From Cellulosimicrobium protaetiae (lineage in GTDB: Bacteria; Actinomycetota; Actinomycetes; Actinomycetales; Cellulomonadaceae), in contig NZ_CP052757.1 in NCBI RefSeq assembly GCF_009708005.2, positions 3,100,001 through 3,164,000 of the forward strand: a DNA stretch of 64,000 bases. The letters are read 5' to 3'. The translations under genes and the position numbers were made by a program. Positions 28,333 through 36,757 of this stretch are shown piece after piece (the stretch's first letter is position 1; every line of letters starts with the position of its first letter). The notes beneath the pieces are model-generated. The model saw nothing but the letters and a program-made list of their open reading frames with translations. It was not told the DNA's origin and did not search any database.

Positions 28333-29352
28333 GTGCTCCCCGACATCGCCCCTGTCGCGCCCTCCGACGAGCCGGGTGCCGACCTCCTCGACGGCCTCGA
28401 CGAGCTCGTCGAGACGACCGGGCGGATCCGCTCCGGCATCGAGTCCGTCGTCACCGGCCGACCGGACCTCGTGACGACCACCGTCGCGGTGCTGATCGCG
28501 CAGGGTCACCTCCTCATCGAGGACGTCCCCGGCGTCGGCAAGACCACCCTCGCCAAGGCGCTCGCCCGCACGATCGACTGCAAGATCGGCCGCATCCAGT
28601 TCACCCCGGACCTGCTCCCGAGCGACCTCACCGGCGTCAACATCTACCGGGCCGCGAACCACGAGTTCGAGTTCCGCCCCGGTCCGGTCTTCTCGAACAT
28701 CGTCATCGGCGACGAGATCAACCGCGCCTCCCCCAAGACGCAGTCGGCGCTCCTCGAGTGCATGGAGGAGGGGCAGACGACGGTCGACGGGACGACGCAC
28801 CAGCTCCCGAGCCCCTTCCTCGTCGTCGCGACCCAGAACCCCGTCGAGATGGAGGGCACGTACCCCCTCCCGGAGGCGCAGCGGGACCGCTTCATGGCGC
28901 GGCTCACGGTCGGCTACCCGGACGTCGACGCCGAGCTGCGGATGCTCGACCGGCAGGAGTCGGACAACCCGCTCGCGCACCTGCGGCCCGTGACCACCGG
29001 GGCGGCCGTCCTGCGCTTCGCCGCGGTCGCGCGCGCGGTCCATGCCTCCCCCGCCGTCAAGCGGTACGTCCTCGCCCTCGTCACCGCGACGCGCGAGCAC
29101 CCCGGCCTGCGCCTCGGTGCCTCGCCCCGCACGACCCTCCAGCTCCTGCGGGCGGCGAAGTCCCTCGCGGCCATGGCGGGGCGCGACCACGTGCTGCCGG
29201 ACGACGTGCAGTACCTCGCCGTCCCGGTGCTCGCGCACCGGCTCGTCGTGACGACGGAGGCCCGGCTCGCCGGCCAGGACGCCGAGGCCGTCGTCACGTC
29301 GATCGTGGCGCAGACCCCGATCCCCGCCCTGGACGCGACCGAGCGACGCTGA
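28333..29352 (+). CDS. MoxR-family AAA+ ATPase
   Basis: A cytoplasmic AAA+ chaperone-like ATPase of 339 residues. Walker A GVGKTT is at 67-72, and Walker B is in [14 protein letters not shown]. The MoxR signature [21 protein letters not shown] contains sensor I, and a small lid domain follows. MoxR proteins next to DUF58 and transglutaminase genes are thought to help assemble or activate partner complexes; clients are not known here. The GTG at 28333 follows GGAGGT at proper spacing. Open sequence upstream to 28165 is not family-like and contains the -10. It is the first gene of a three-gene operon. Confidence 0.92.
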   Translation: MLPDIAPVAPSDEPGADLLDGLDELVETTGRIRSGIESVVTGRPDLVTTTVAVLIAQGHLLIEDVPGVGKTTLAKALARTIDCKIGRIQFTPDLLPSDLTGVNIYRAANHEFEFRPGPVFSNIVIGDEINRASPKTQSALLECMEEGQTTVDGTTHQLPSPFLVVATQNPVEMEGTYPLPEAQRDRFMARLTVGYPDVDAELRMLDRQESDNPLAHLRPVTTGAAVLRFAAVARAVHASPAVKRYVLALVTATREHPGLRLGASPRTTLQLLRAAKSLAAMAGRDHVLPDDVQYLAVPVLAHRLVVTTEARLAGQDAEAVVTSIVAQTPIPALDATERR

Positions 29353-29353
29353 C

Positions 29354-30694
29354 GTGCGCGTCCCGTCACCCCTCGCACGACTCCGCGAGCGAGCCCGGAG
29401 CCTGTCCCGCGCGCGCCTGACCCGGCGTGGTGCGGTCGTGCTCGCCGCGGGCGCCGCGCTCGTCGTCCTCGGTGTCACGCTCGGCCTCCCGGACGTCGTC
29501 GGCCTCGGTGCCGCCGGGGCCCTCACCGTCGGCGCCGCCTGGTGCTGGATGTCCGTCCGACGGATCGACCGCGGCCGCGGCGCCCTGCACGTGACCCGGC
29601 GCGTCCAGCCGAACCCCGCCGTGCGCGGCCAGTTCACGACGGCGCGCCTGACCGTCGCGGCGGCCCGGACCACGTCGTCGACGGCCGCGACGCTCGCGCG
29701 TCTGCGCATCAGCGAGCAGGCCGCGCACGAGCTGTGCGACCAGGGTTCGCTGCGCGCGCAGGTCGCGACCGTGGGCGACCACATCGCGGTCCGGTACCGC
29801 CTGCGTCCGCTCCGCCGCGGACGATGGCCCCTCGGCCCGCTCCTCACGACCCGCGCGGACCTCTTCGGCCTCGTCAGCGCGACCCAGGAGCTCGGCGACC
29901 CCACGTCGGTCGCCGTCTGGCCCCGCACGGTCGAGCTGCCCGTCCGGGGCGCCCGTGCCTTCGGCGAGCACGAGCGCTCCGCGTCGGGCGCCCGCCTCGC
30001 GTCGAGCGACGACTCCGTGCTCCGCGACTACGTGGCCGGCGACGATCCCCGGCGCGTGCACTGGGTCAGCGCGGCCCGGCACGGCCAGCTCATGGTCCGC
30101 GCCGACGAGAGCGCCGGCCTGCCCCCCGTGAGCGTGCTCCTCGACCGCGGGCTCCTGCCGCACCCCGAGCTCGCGGCGTCGAGCCCCCGCGCGCTCGCCG
30201 ACGGCGAGTGGGCCGTCGAGTGCGCGGCGTCCATCGGCGTCTCCCTGCTCCAGGCCGGCCACCCCGTCCGGCTCGTACCCACGTCGCTGGCGCCCGTCGT
30301 CTCCGGGGCGGGCTTCCGCGTCAACCGGTCCGGCGAGGGGCCCGCGGACCTCCTCGACGCCACCGTCGACCTGCACGGGCACCAGGTCGTCGCGGACGCC
30401 GACCGTGCGATCGCGGCGACCACCGAGGCGCTGCGGCGCGACCGGCGACCGGGCGAGATCACCGTCGCGGTCCTCGGTCCGCTCGGCTCGGTCGCGCGGC
30501 ACACGGTCGCCGCGATGGCCGGCGACGGCGTGCACCGCGCGCTCGTCGTGAGCGCCCGGCCGTGGGCGCCCGAGCACGCCGACGCCGTCGAGACGGTCGC
30601 CGCGCTGCGGTCCACCGGGTGGCACGCCGCGCTCGTGGACACCTCCGCGTCGCTCGAGCACGCCTGGACCCTGCTCGTGGAGGGGCAACGATGA
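29354..30694 (+). CDS. DUF58 domain membrane protein
   Basis: A 446-residue protein with two adjacent hydrophobic segments near the N-terminus (about 25-60) and a cytoplasmic C-terminal part. The DUF58 signature is DYVAGDDPRRVHWVSAARHGQLMVR, about residues 224-248. DUF58 proteins have a von Willebrand A-like fold and occur with MoxR ATPases; they are likely scaffolds or clients. The GTG at 29354 starts one base after the moxR stop. The stop overlaps the next start (ATGA), so all three genes form one translationally coupled unit. Confidence 0.88.
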   Translation: MRVPSPLARLRERARSLSRARLTRRGAVVLAAGAALVVLGVTLGLPDVVGLGAAGALTVGAAWCWMSVRRIDRGRGALHVTRRVQPNPAVRGQFTTARLTVAAARTTSSTAATLARLRISEQAAHELCDQGSLRAQVATVGDHIAVRYRLRPLRRGRWPLGPLLTTRADLFGLVSATQELGDPTSVAVWPRTVELPVRGARAFGEHERSASGARLASSDDSVLRDYVAGDDPRRVHWVSAARHGQLMVRADESAGLPPVSVLLDRGLLPHPELAASSPRALADGEWAVECAASIGVSLLQAGHPVRLVPTSLAPVVSGAGFRVNRSGEGPADLLDATVDLHGHQVVADADRAIAATTEALRRDRRPGEITVAVLGPLGSVARHTVAAMAGDGVHRALVVSARPWAPEHADAVETVAALRSTGWHAALVDTSASLEHAWTLLVEGQR

Positions 30695-32991
30695 CCACAC
30701 CCCGACCGGACGGGTCGAGCGCCGTCGCGTTCCGCGTCCTCGCCACGAGCGCGCTGGTCGCCGTGGCCGTCACGGCGTCCACCTACGCGCTCGGCAGCGT
30801 CATCGGGCCGGGCGGCTGGACCGGCACGGCCGTGCGGACCATCGCCGTCCTGGCGGTCGTCACGGGCGTCTCCCGCTACGCGCTCGAACGGGGCCGGGCG
30901 TCCCGCGGCGAGCCGCTCGCCCCGCCGGCAGCGCTCCTGCCGTCGCTCGCGGGCCTCGTCGTCGGGCTCTGGGCGCTCCTCGGCCTCTACGGGGGCCCGA
31001 CCGACCGGTTCTCGCTCCTCATCGGGCTCTCGAACGTCGACCGCGTGCTGTCCCGCCTCTCGACCGCGCGCGACCTCACGCTCGCCGAGGTCGCTCCGAT
31101 CGACCCCAGCCTGCCCATCGCGCTCATGGCCGTCGGTGGCGCGGTCGTCGTGTTCCTCGTCGCCGACCTCATGGCGGGCGGCCTGCGGCTCGGCAGCGGG
31201 GTCGCGCTCCCGCTGCTCGCGCTGTGGGTGCCGGGGCTCGTCATCATGGGCGAGGTCCCGCCACTCGCCTTCGTGGTCACCGTCACCGCGCTCGTCCTCC
31301 TGCTCGCGGTCGACAACCCGCACCGCACCGTGCGCCGTGGCACCTCCTCGCGGCGCCCCGAGGACCGGGCCGCGACCGGGCTGCGCGCCGCGGGGGCGCT
31401 CGTCCTCGCCGTCGTGGTCGCGGTCGTCTCGCTGGGGCTCGGGTCGGCGAGCGCATCCCTGCCCGAGGTCGCCTCGGCGTCGTGGTCGCGCCTCTTCTCG
31501 TCCACCGGCCAGACGGTGCGCCTCTCGGACGACCTCGACATGCGGCGCAACCTCGCCGAGCGGTCGGGCGAGGTGGTGCTGCGGTACCGGACAGACGCCG
31601 ACGACGTCGGCCCGCTGCGCGTCTTCACGCTGACGGGGTTCGACGGCACGAACTGGCGGCGCGGCGCGGACCGCGACGGGGCGCCGATCGACGACCCCGA
31701 GCAGCTCCTGTGGCCGGACGACACCGCGACCGACGAGGAACCGACCTCGCTGCGGGTGACGCTCGAGTCCCTGCGCGACACGAAGCTCCCGGTGCCGACC
31801 GAGCCGCGCACCGTGGACGTCGACGGCGACTGGTCGTACGACGACGTCCGCGACGAGGTGCTCGGGGACCAGCCGACGGACGCCGGGCTCTCCTACGACC
31901 TCACCGTCTTCCCCCGGCCGCTCGACGCGGACACGCTGCGCGACGCGTCGGGCGGCGACCCGGACGACCCCAACTACCTCGACGTGCCGGCGACGGAGCA
32001 CGAGCAGGACATCCGTGACCTGGCCGCGACCGTCGTCGACGGCGCCACGACCCGGTACGACCAGGCGCTCGCCCTGCAGACCTACTTCCGCGACGCGTCA
32101 CGGTTCACGTACTCGACCGAGGTCCCGCCGGGTGACACCGGGGACGCGGTGTGGGACTTCCTCCAGGACCGCACGGGCTACTGCGTCCAGTTCGCGACGT
32201 CGATGACGATGATGGCCCGGACGCTCGGGATCCCGGCGCGGCTCGGCGTGGGCTTCCTCCCGGGCGAGCGGGTCGGCGACGCCAGCTTCCAGGTCACCGG
32301 CCGCGACTCCCACGCGTGGCCCGAGCTCTACTTCCCCGGCCAGGGCTGGGTCCGGTTCGAGCCGACCCCGGCCCAGCAGACCGGTCCGACCCCCCGGTGG
32401 GCCACGCCGGTCGCCGTCACGCCCGGAGCACCGGGCGACCTGGGCAACGTCCCGACGCCCGGCGCGACGACCGCGGCGCCCTCGGCACCGGTGAGCCCTG
32501 TCCCCACCTCGCCGGGCACGAGCACCACCACCGGCGGCGGCGCGGCCGAGGGCACGCCCTGGCCGCTGGTCGTCGGGGTCGCGCTGCTCGGGGCGCTCGT
32601 CGTCGCTGCGGCCGTGTGGGTCGTGCTGCGGCGACGCACCGAGCCGGAGACCCTGCACGACGCCGAGGACGCGTGGGCCGAGCTCGGGCAGAGGCTGGGC
32701 CTGCTCGACGTGCACTGGGCTGCGTCGACCACGCCGCGGAACGTGCCCGCGGTCGTGATCGCGTCGCTCCAGGCACGGCGCAGCACCCATCCGCTCGACG
32801 AGGACGTGGCCGAGTCCATCGCGGCGATCGCGTCAGCGCTCGAGTCGGAGCGCTACGCGCGGCGACCAGGTCAGGCCCTCCCCGCGCACCGCCTGCAGGA
32901 GCTGGTCGACGCGGCGGTCGACGGCGTGGAGCGTTCGCTCAGCGACCGTCCTGCTCACGCCGACGGTCCCAGCGCTCTTCCAGCCGGCTGA
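30691..32991 (+). CDS. Transglutaminase-like membrane protein (TgpA type)
   Basis: A 766-residue protein with about six membrane helices in the first 260 residues. A large extracytoplasmic transglutaminase-like domain follows, then a Pro/Thr/Gly-rich linker, one more membrane helix (about 625-650) and a cytoplasmic DUF4129-like tail. The cysteine-protease-like site is visible: C498 in TGYCVQFATSMTMMARTLGIP and H541 in DSHAWPELYF, with WVRFEPTP after it. The bond acted on is unknown. Its last 53 bases are antisense to the DUF3040 gene end. The ATG at 30691 overlaps the DUF58 stop. Confidence 0.9.
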   Translation: MTTPRPDGSSAVAFRVLATSALVAVAVTASTYALGSVIGPGGWTGTAVRTIAVLAVVTGVSRYALERGRASRGEPLAPPAALLPSLAGLVVGLWALLGLYGGPTDRFSLLIGLSNVDRVLSRLSTARDLTLAEVAPIDPSLPIALMAVGGAVVVFLVADLMAGGLRLGSGVALPLLALWVPGLVIMGEVPPLAFVVTVTALVLLLAVDNPHRTVRRGTSSRRPEDRAATGLRAAGALVLAVVVAVVSLGLGSASASLPEVASASWSRLFSSTGQTVRLSDDLDMRRNLAERSGEVVLRYRTDADDVGPLRVFTLTGFDGTNWRRGADRDGAPIDDPEQLLWPDDTATDEEPTSLRVTLESLRDTKLPVPTEPRTVDVDGDWSYDDVRDEVLGDQPTDAGLSYDLTVFPRPLDADTLRDASGGDPDDPNYLDVPATEHEQDIRDLAATVVDGATTRYDQALALQTYFRDASRFTYSTEVPPGDTGDAVWDFLQDRTGYCVQFATSMTMMARTLGIPARLGVGFLPGERVGDASFQVTGRDSHAWPELYFPGQGWVRFEPTPAQQTGPTPRWATPVAVTPGAPGDLGNVPTPGATTAAPSAPVSPVPTSPGTSTTTGGGAAEGTPWPLVVGVALLGALVVAAAVWVVLRRRTEPETLHDAEDAWAELGQRLGLLDVHWAASTTPRNVPAVVIASLQARRSTHPLDEDVAESIAAIASALESERYARRPGQALPAHRLQELVDAAVDGVERSLSDRPAHADGPSALPAG

Positions 32992-33334
32992 GGAAGGGCT
33001 TGCGCGCCGGCTTGCTCGGTGCAGCAGGGCGGACGGTCCCGTCGGCCTCGACGGTGCCGACCGGTCCCTTCCGCGACGCGCGCGGGGCCTGGAAGACCAG
33101 CACGACGCCCGCGAACATGAGGACGAATCCGATCACGCCGAGCCAGGTCTGCGAGAGCGCGGCTCCCAGGACCAGCAGGAGAAGACCTCCCACCACACCG
33201 ACCCCGGCCAGGACATAGCGCAGCGCCGAACGTCGTCGTGGCGCCTGGAGCGTGTTCGCCAACCGCGGGTCGTCCGAGGTGAGCGCGCGCTCCATCTGCT
33301 CCAAGACCTTCTGCTCGTACTCAGACAGAGGCAT
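32939..33334 (-). CDS. DUF3040 membrane protein
   Basis: A 131-residue protein beginning MPLSEYEQKVLEQMERALTSDDPR, the hallmark of DUF3040, followed by two membrane segments (about 40-80) and a basic tail. Function unknown; the family is found widely in actinobacteria. The ATG at 33334 was chosen because the conserved N-terminus begins there. The 3' end overlaps the transglutaminase gene by 53 bases on the other strand. It lies 37 bases after dinB on the same strand and may be read from the same SOS promoter. Confidence 0.85.
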   Translation of the reverse strand: MPLSEYEQKVLEQMERALTSDDPRLANTLQAPRRRSALRYVLAGVGVVGGLLLLVLGAALSQTWLGVIGFVLMFAGVVLVFQAPRASRKGPVGTVEADGTVRPAAPSKPARKPFLSRLEERWDRRREQDGR

Positions 33335-33371
33335 GAGCACCCCGTTTCTCCACGGTGGTCGAGTGTCCCCC

Positions 33372-34628
33372 TCAGGATAGATCGACATCCGCGGGGGTGG
33401 TAGTCGAGCGGGCCTTGGCAGGCCCCATCGCGATGGATCTCACCCCGAACCGCCCGCGGACCGCGTCGACGGCCTCCTCCACCCGACGCCGGGCCGCGCT
33501 CGTCTCCTCGACGGCTTCCTCGAGCGTGGGCTGCACGACGGCCTCCGCACGGGGCTCGAGACCCTCGGCACGGACTCCCACGAGCCGGACGGCGAGACCC
33601 CGCAGGTCGACGCTCGCGACGAGCTCGCGCGCCACGAGGTAGATCTCGCGTGCGACGTCCGTCGGGGCGCCCAGGGTCCGCGCGCGGGTCACGGTGCGGA
33701 AGTCGCTCGTCCGGACCTTCACGCTCACGGTGCGCGCGACGAGACCTTGGTGGCGCAGCCGGCCGGCGCACCGGTCCGCGAGCTCCAGCACACGCGCCTG
33801 GACCGCCGTGAGGTCGCGCAGGTCGTGTGCGAAGGTCGTCTCGGCACCGATGCTCCGCTCCGACCGCTCCGGCTCGACCGGCCGGGGGTCGCGCCCCCAC
33901 GCGAGGTCGTGCAGGTGCGCTCCCGCGACCTTGCCGACCGCCGTCTGGAGCGACGCCACGTCCGTGTCGGCGAGCTCGGCGACGGTGCGGATGCCCCACT
34001 GCGCGAGTGCGCTCTCGGTCCGCTCCCCCACGCCCCACAGCGCGCCGACGGGCAGCGTGCGCAGGAACGGGACGGTGGCGGCCGCCGGCACGAGGAGCAC
34101 GCCGTCGGGCTTGGCGTGCGTCGAGGCCAACTTGGCGACGAACTTGTTCGTCGCGATCCCGACCGAGCAGGTGATGCCGTGCTCCGCCCGCACGCGACGC
34201 CGGAGCTCGGCCGCGATCCGCGTCGGAGGCCCGAGGCGCCGCCGCGCCCCGCTCACGTCCAGGAAGGCCTCGTCGACGCTCACCTGCTCCACGAGCGCGG
34301 TGATCTCGCCGATCGCCGCCATGACCGCGCGGGAGACCTCGTAGTAGCGCGTGTGGTCCGGCGGGACGACGATCGCCTGCGGGCACAGCCGGCGCGCGGT
34401 CACCATCGGCATCGCCGAATGGACGCCGAACGCCCGCGCCTCGTAGGTCGCCGCGAGGACGACGCCTCGTTCCGCGCCGCCGACGATGACCGGCCGCCCC
34501 ACGAGCTGGGGACGCCGGGCGAGCTCGACGGACGCGAAGAACGCGTCCATGTCGACGTGGAGGATGGAGCATCCCTCCTCGTCGTCGCCCCAGTCACGAC
34601 GGACGACCGCGCGCGGCCCGCGGCTCAT
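33372..34628 (-). CDS. dinB: DNA polymerase IV (Y-family)
   Basis: An error-prone translesion polymerase of 418 residues. Catalytic carboxylates are D26 in HVDMDAFF and D119/E120 in SVDEAFLDVS. The YYEVSR and TCSVGIATNKFVAKLAS segments fit the palm and thumb. The little-finger domain covers about 250-360. No convincing clamp-binding peptide was recognised at the C-terminus. The ATG at 34628 lies 39 bases after the HEPN gene, so both are probably transcribed from the SOS promoter at 35129-35157. Confidence 0.95.
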   Translation of the reverse strand: MSRGPRAVVRRDWGDDEEGCSILHVDMDAFFASVELARRPQLVGRPVIVGGAERGVVLAATYEARAFGVHSAMPMVTARRLCPQAIVVPPDHTRYYEVSRAVMAAIGEITALVEQVSVDEAFLDVSGARRRLGPPTRIAAELRRRVRAEHGITCSVGIATNKFVAKLASTHAKPDGVLLVPAAATVPFLRTLPVGALWGVGERTESALAQWGIRTVAELADTDVASLQTAVGKVAGAHLHDLAWGRDPRPVEPERSERSIGAETTFAHDLRDLTAVQARVLELADRCAGRLRHQGLVARTVSVKVRTSDFRTVTRARTLGAPTDVAREIYLVARELVASVDLRGLAVRLVGVRAEGLEPRAEAVVQPTLEEAVEETSAARRRVEEAVDAVRGRFGVRSIAMGPAKARSTTTPADVDLS

Positions 34629-34667
34629 CGCCGCCTCACCGGTCGCTCGACGTGGGCCGCGCCAGGG

Positions 34668-35111
34668 TCACGACGCCACCGTCCGCAGACCGGGCAGCCG
34701 GACGAACCCGGCGTCCGGGTCGACGAGCATCGCGACCTCGTCGCGGAAGTCCTCCGCGCACGCCATGAGCTCGTCGGCCCGGCGCGGGTCCACGGCGTCG
34801 AACCGACCCGCGTCGACGGCGGCGCGGACGCGTGCCCCGCTCGCGAAGTAGCCGGACCACGCCGCGAGCGACGGCTCGGCGTCGGCGAGCTGGTCCCAGA
34901 CCGAGCGCGCGCGGCCCCGGCGCGCCGGACGGGCGCGGAGCGCGACGACCGCCGCTGCCGCACGCAGGGCCCCGAGGTGGGAGTGCACGTAGCGCTCGCC
35001 CGCGTCCTGCGCGAGCGCGGCCGCGACGAGCTCCGCGTCCGCGCGGTCCAGCAGCCGACGGACCTCGGCGGGGACGGCGACCGCCCCCCTCGCGCCTGCT
35101 TCGTTCGACAT
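34668..35111 (-). CDS. HEPN-domain protein (SAV_6107 family)
   Basis: A 147-residue, mostly helical protein matching the actinobacterial SAV_6107-type HEPN family (AEVRRLLDRADAELVAAALA, then YVHSHLGALRAAAAVVALRA). HEPN folds bind nucleotides or act as RNases. The RNase motif RX4-6H is not clear here, so an enzymatic role is doubtful. A strong ribosome binding site GGAGGAGGAGG precedes the ATG at 35111. It is the first gene behind a canonical SOS promoter and is followed by dinB, which suggests a damage-induced role. Confidence 0.82.
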   Translation of the reverse strand: MSNEAGARGAVAVPAEVRRLLDRADAELVAAALAQDAGERYVHSHLGALRAAAAVVALRARPARRGRARSVWDQLADAEPSLAAWSGYFASGARVRAAVDAGRFDAVDPRRADELMACAEDFRDEVAMLVDPDAGFVRLPGLRTVAS

Positions 35112-35128
35112 CGCGCACCTCCTCCTCC

Positions 35129-35157
35129 ACTATCGAACACCTGTTCGATCCTGTCAA
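35129..35157 (-). promoter_or_regulatory. SOS promoter of the HEPN-dinB operon
   Basis: On the minus strand TTGACA (35152-35157), a 17-base spacer and GATAGT (35129-35134). The spacer holds the LexA palindrome, so LexA binding would block polymerase directly. Confidence 0.85.
35133..35148. promoter_or_regulatory. LexA-binding SOS box (perfect palindrome)
   Basis: TCGAACACCTGTTCGA, both half-sites (TCGAAC/GTTCGA) perfect, matches the actinobacterial/Bacillus-type SOS box. It lies between -35 and -10 of the HEPN-dinB promoter and about 42 bases before the divergent spermidine-synthase-like gene. Confidence 0.92.
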
Positions 35158-35178
35158 CGTCGGGCGTGGTCGAGCCCG

Positions 35179-35184
35179 TACCGT
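35179..35184 (+). promoter_or_regulatory. -10 element of the spermidine-synthase-like gene (leaderless type)
   Basis: TACCGT, then 6 bases, then the ATG at 35191. No strong -35. Confidence 0.5.
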
Positions 35185-35190
35185 GAGCAC

Positions 35191-36150
35191 ATGGCTCGCC
35201 GCACCTCCCGACGCTCCTCAGGGTCCTCCGCGCCACCCACACCGTCCCGGCGTCGGGGCGGCGGGGGCCGCAGCGGGACCGCCGGGCCGGACCTCCCGAC
35301 CGGGCCCGTGCCGACGTCGACGGGCACCGCGCGCGTCGAACGCGACCCCGACCTCCCGTCGGCCGTCACGCTCTTCGTCAACGGTGTCCCGAGCTCGTAC
35401 CTCGACCTCGACGACCCCGGGATGCTCGCGTTCGAGTACATGCAGCAGATGGCCGCCATCGTGGACGAGCTCGGTTCCGCGCCCCTGCGCGCGCTGCACC
35501 TCGGCGCGGCGGGGTGCAGCCTGCCCCGCTGGGTCGAGCACACCCGGCCGGGCTCGACCCAGCTCGGCGTCGACCTCGACGCCCGCCTGCTCGAGCTGGT
35601 GCGCACGTGGTTCGACCTGCCGCGGGCACCGCGCCTCCGGCTGCGTCCCGACGACGCGCGGCACGCGGTGGCGAGCCTGCCCGACGCCTCGTACGACGTC
35701 GTCGTGCGCGACGTGTTCGACGGCGATCGCACGCCCGACCACCTCACGACCCTCGGCATGGCGGTCGAGGTGCACCGCGTCCTGCGCCCGGGCGGCGTCT
35801 ACCTGGTCAACTGCGCCGACCGCCCGCCGCTCACGACGGCGCGCCGAGAGGCCGCGACCCTCGCGGCCGCGTTCGGGGAGACGTCCGCCGCGGAGGGCCG
35901 GGTCGCGGCGATCGCGGAGCCCGCGCAGCTCAAGGGCCGGCGGTACGGCAACGTCGTGCTGGCCGCGGTCCGCGCCGGTTCAGGTGCGCCGAGCCTGTCG
36001 AGCACGACGCTGGCGCGTGCCGTCCGCTCGCTCGCCGTCCCGGCGCGCGTCGTCACGGGCGACGAGCTCCGCGCGTTCGTGGGCACCGCGCCGGTGCTCG
36101 CAGACCCCGAGGATGCGCCGAACGACAGCAGGGCGGCGGACGGGTCGTGA
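35191..36150 (+). CDS. Spermidine-synthase-like methyltransferase-fold protein
   Basis: A 319-residue soluble protein with a Rossmann fold of the polyamine aminopropyltransferase/SAM-methyltransferase type. The nucleotide loop region is LRALHLGAAGCSLPRW, an acidic residue follows in LGVDLDARLLEL, and YDVVVRDVFDGDRTPDHL corresponds to the catalytic aspartate region. The first 50 residues are a basic Ser/Arg/Gly-rich tail. Such spermidine-synthase-like proteins are common in actinobacteria and their substrate is generally unknown. It is divergent from the SOS-controlled HEPN gene. A strong terminator follows. Confidence 0.8.
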   Translation: MARRTSRRSSGSSAPPTPSRRRGGGGRSGTAGPDLPTGPVPTSTGTARVERDPDLPSAVTLFVNGVPSSYLDLDDPGMLAFEYMQQMAAIVDELGSAPLRALHLGAAGCSLPRWVEHTRPGSTQLGVDLDARLLELVRTWFDLPRAPRLRLRPDDARHAVASLPDASYDVVVRDVFDGDRTPDHLTTLGMAVEVHRVLRPGGVYLVNCADRPPLTTARREAATLAAAFGETSAAEGRVAAIAEPAQLKGRRYGNVVLAAVRAGSGAPSLSSTTLARAVRSLAVPARVVTGDELRAFVGTAPVLADPEDAPNDSRAADGS

Positions 36151-36157
36151 GACGCGA

Positions 36158-36188
36158 CAGGAGCCGCGCCCGAGGGGCGCGGCTCCTG
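36158..36188. terminator. Bidirectional hairpin terminator
   Basis: A 14-bp perfect stem CAGGAGCCGCGCCC with a 3-base loop GAG, 8 bases after the spermidine-synthase-like stop and 44 bases after the cold-shock gene stop. It probably ends both convergent transcripts. Confidence 0.85.
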
Positions 36189-36231
36189 CGTTGCGAGGAC
36201 CGGGTGACCCGACCGCCGGACGTCGATGACG

Positions 36232-36435
36232 TCAGAGCGGACGGACCTTCTCCGCCTGCGGGCCCTTCGGCCCCTGGGTGATCTCGAACTCGACCCGCTG
36301 CGCCTCGTCGAGCGTGCGGTACCCGTTCGACTCGATCGCCGAGTAGTGCACGAAGACGTCGGCACCGCCGCCGTCCTGCGCGATGAAGCCGTAGCCCTTC
36401 TCGGCGTTGAACCACTTCACAGAACCCTGCGCCAT
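36232..36435 (-). CDS. cspA: Cold-shock domain protein
   Basis: A 67-residue single OB-fold RNA/DNA chaperone. The RNA-binding motifs are visible as KGYGFI (RNP1) and VFVHYSAI (RNP2), with the usual [14 protein letters not shown] start and [12 protein letters not shown] end. It acts by melting RNA structure and is often induced by cold or growth changes. A 322-base gene-free stretch lies upstream, consistent with a long leader. The gene symbol is generic; paralogue number cannot be judged. Confidence 0.95.
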   Translation of the reverse strand: MAQGSVKWFNAEKGYGFIAQDGGGADVFVHYSAIESNGYRTLDEAQRVEFEITQGPKGPQAEKVRPL

Positions 36436-36757
36436 GCTCTTCCTCTGACCTTCTGTCCATCCGGGGACATCAGCGAGCGGACCCTTCGTCCACCCCCGTG
36501 CGCCGCAATGCCATGTCCCACGTCCTTCGCCGGCAGCCCGGCCGTGTGCGGCCGGCGAGCCCGACGCCGGACCGCCCCGCCGGGCGGACCCACGTACCGG
36601 CCCTGCACCGGGTCGTGCGCAAGTACGTCACTGCAACGGGTGACAGTGTGGCACGGACCACGTCCGGTCCGCCACGGAAACTCGCCACCTCTCGTGATGA
36701 TTTTTCCGCACATTCCACCCCTGCCCGCGGCACGGCGGGCCGGGCCGGAACCGCCGC
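36436..36757. other. Gene-free region upstream of the cold-shock gene
   Basis: 322 bases with no credible coding frame. It must hold the cold-shock promoter and leader. An AT-rich patch (TGATGATTTTT at about 36694-36704) stands out from the GC-rich background. A weak hairpin (GCCCGC/GCGGGC, 36723-36740) follows the PAC2 stop. I could not assign a -35/-10 pair with confidence. Confidence 0.5.
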
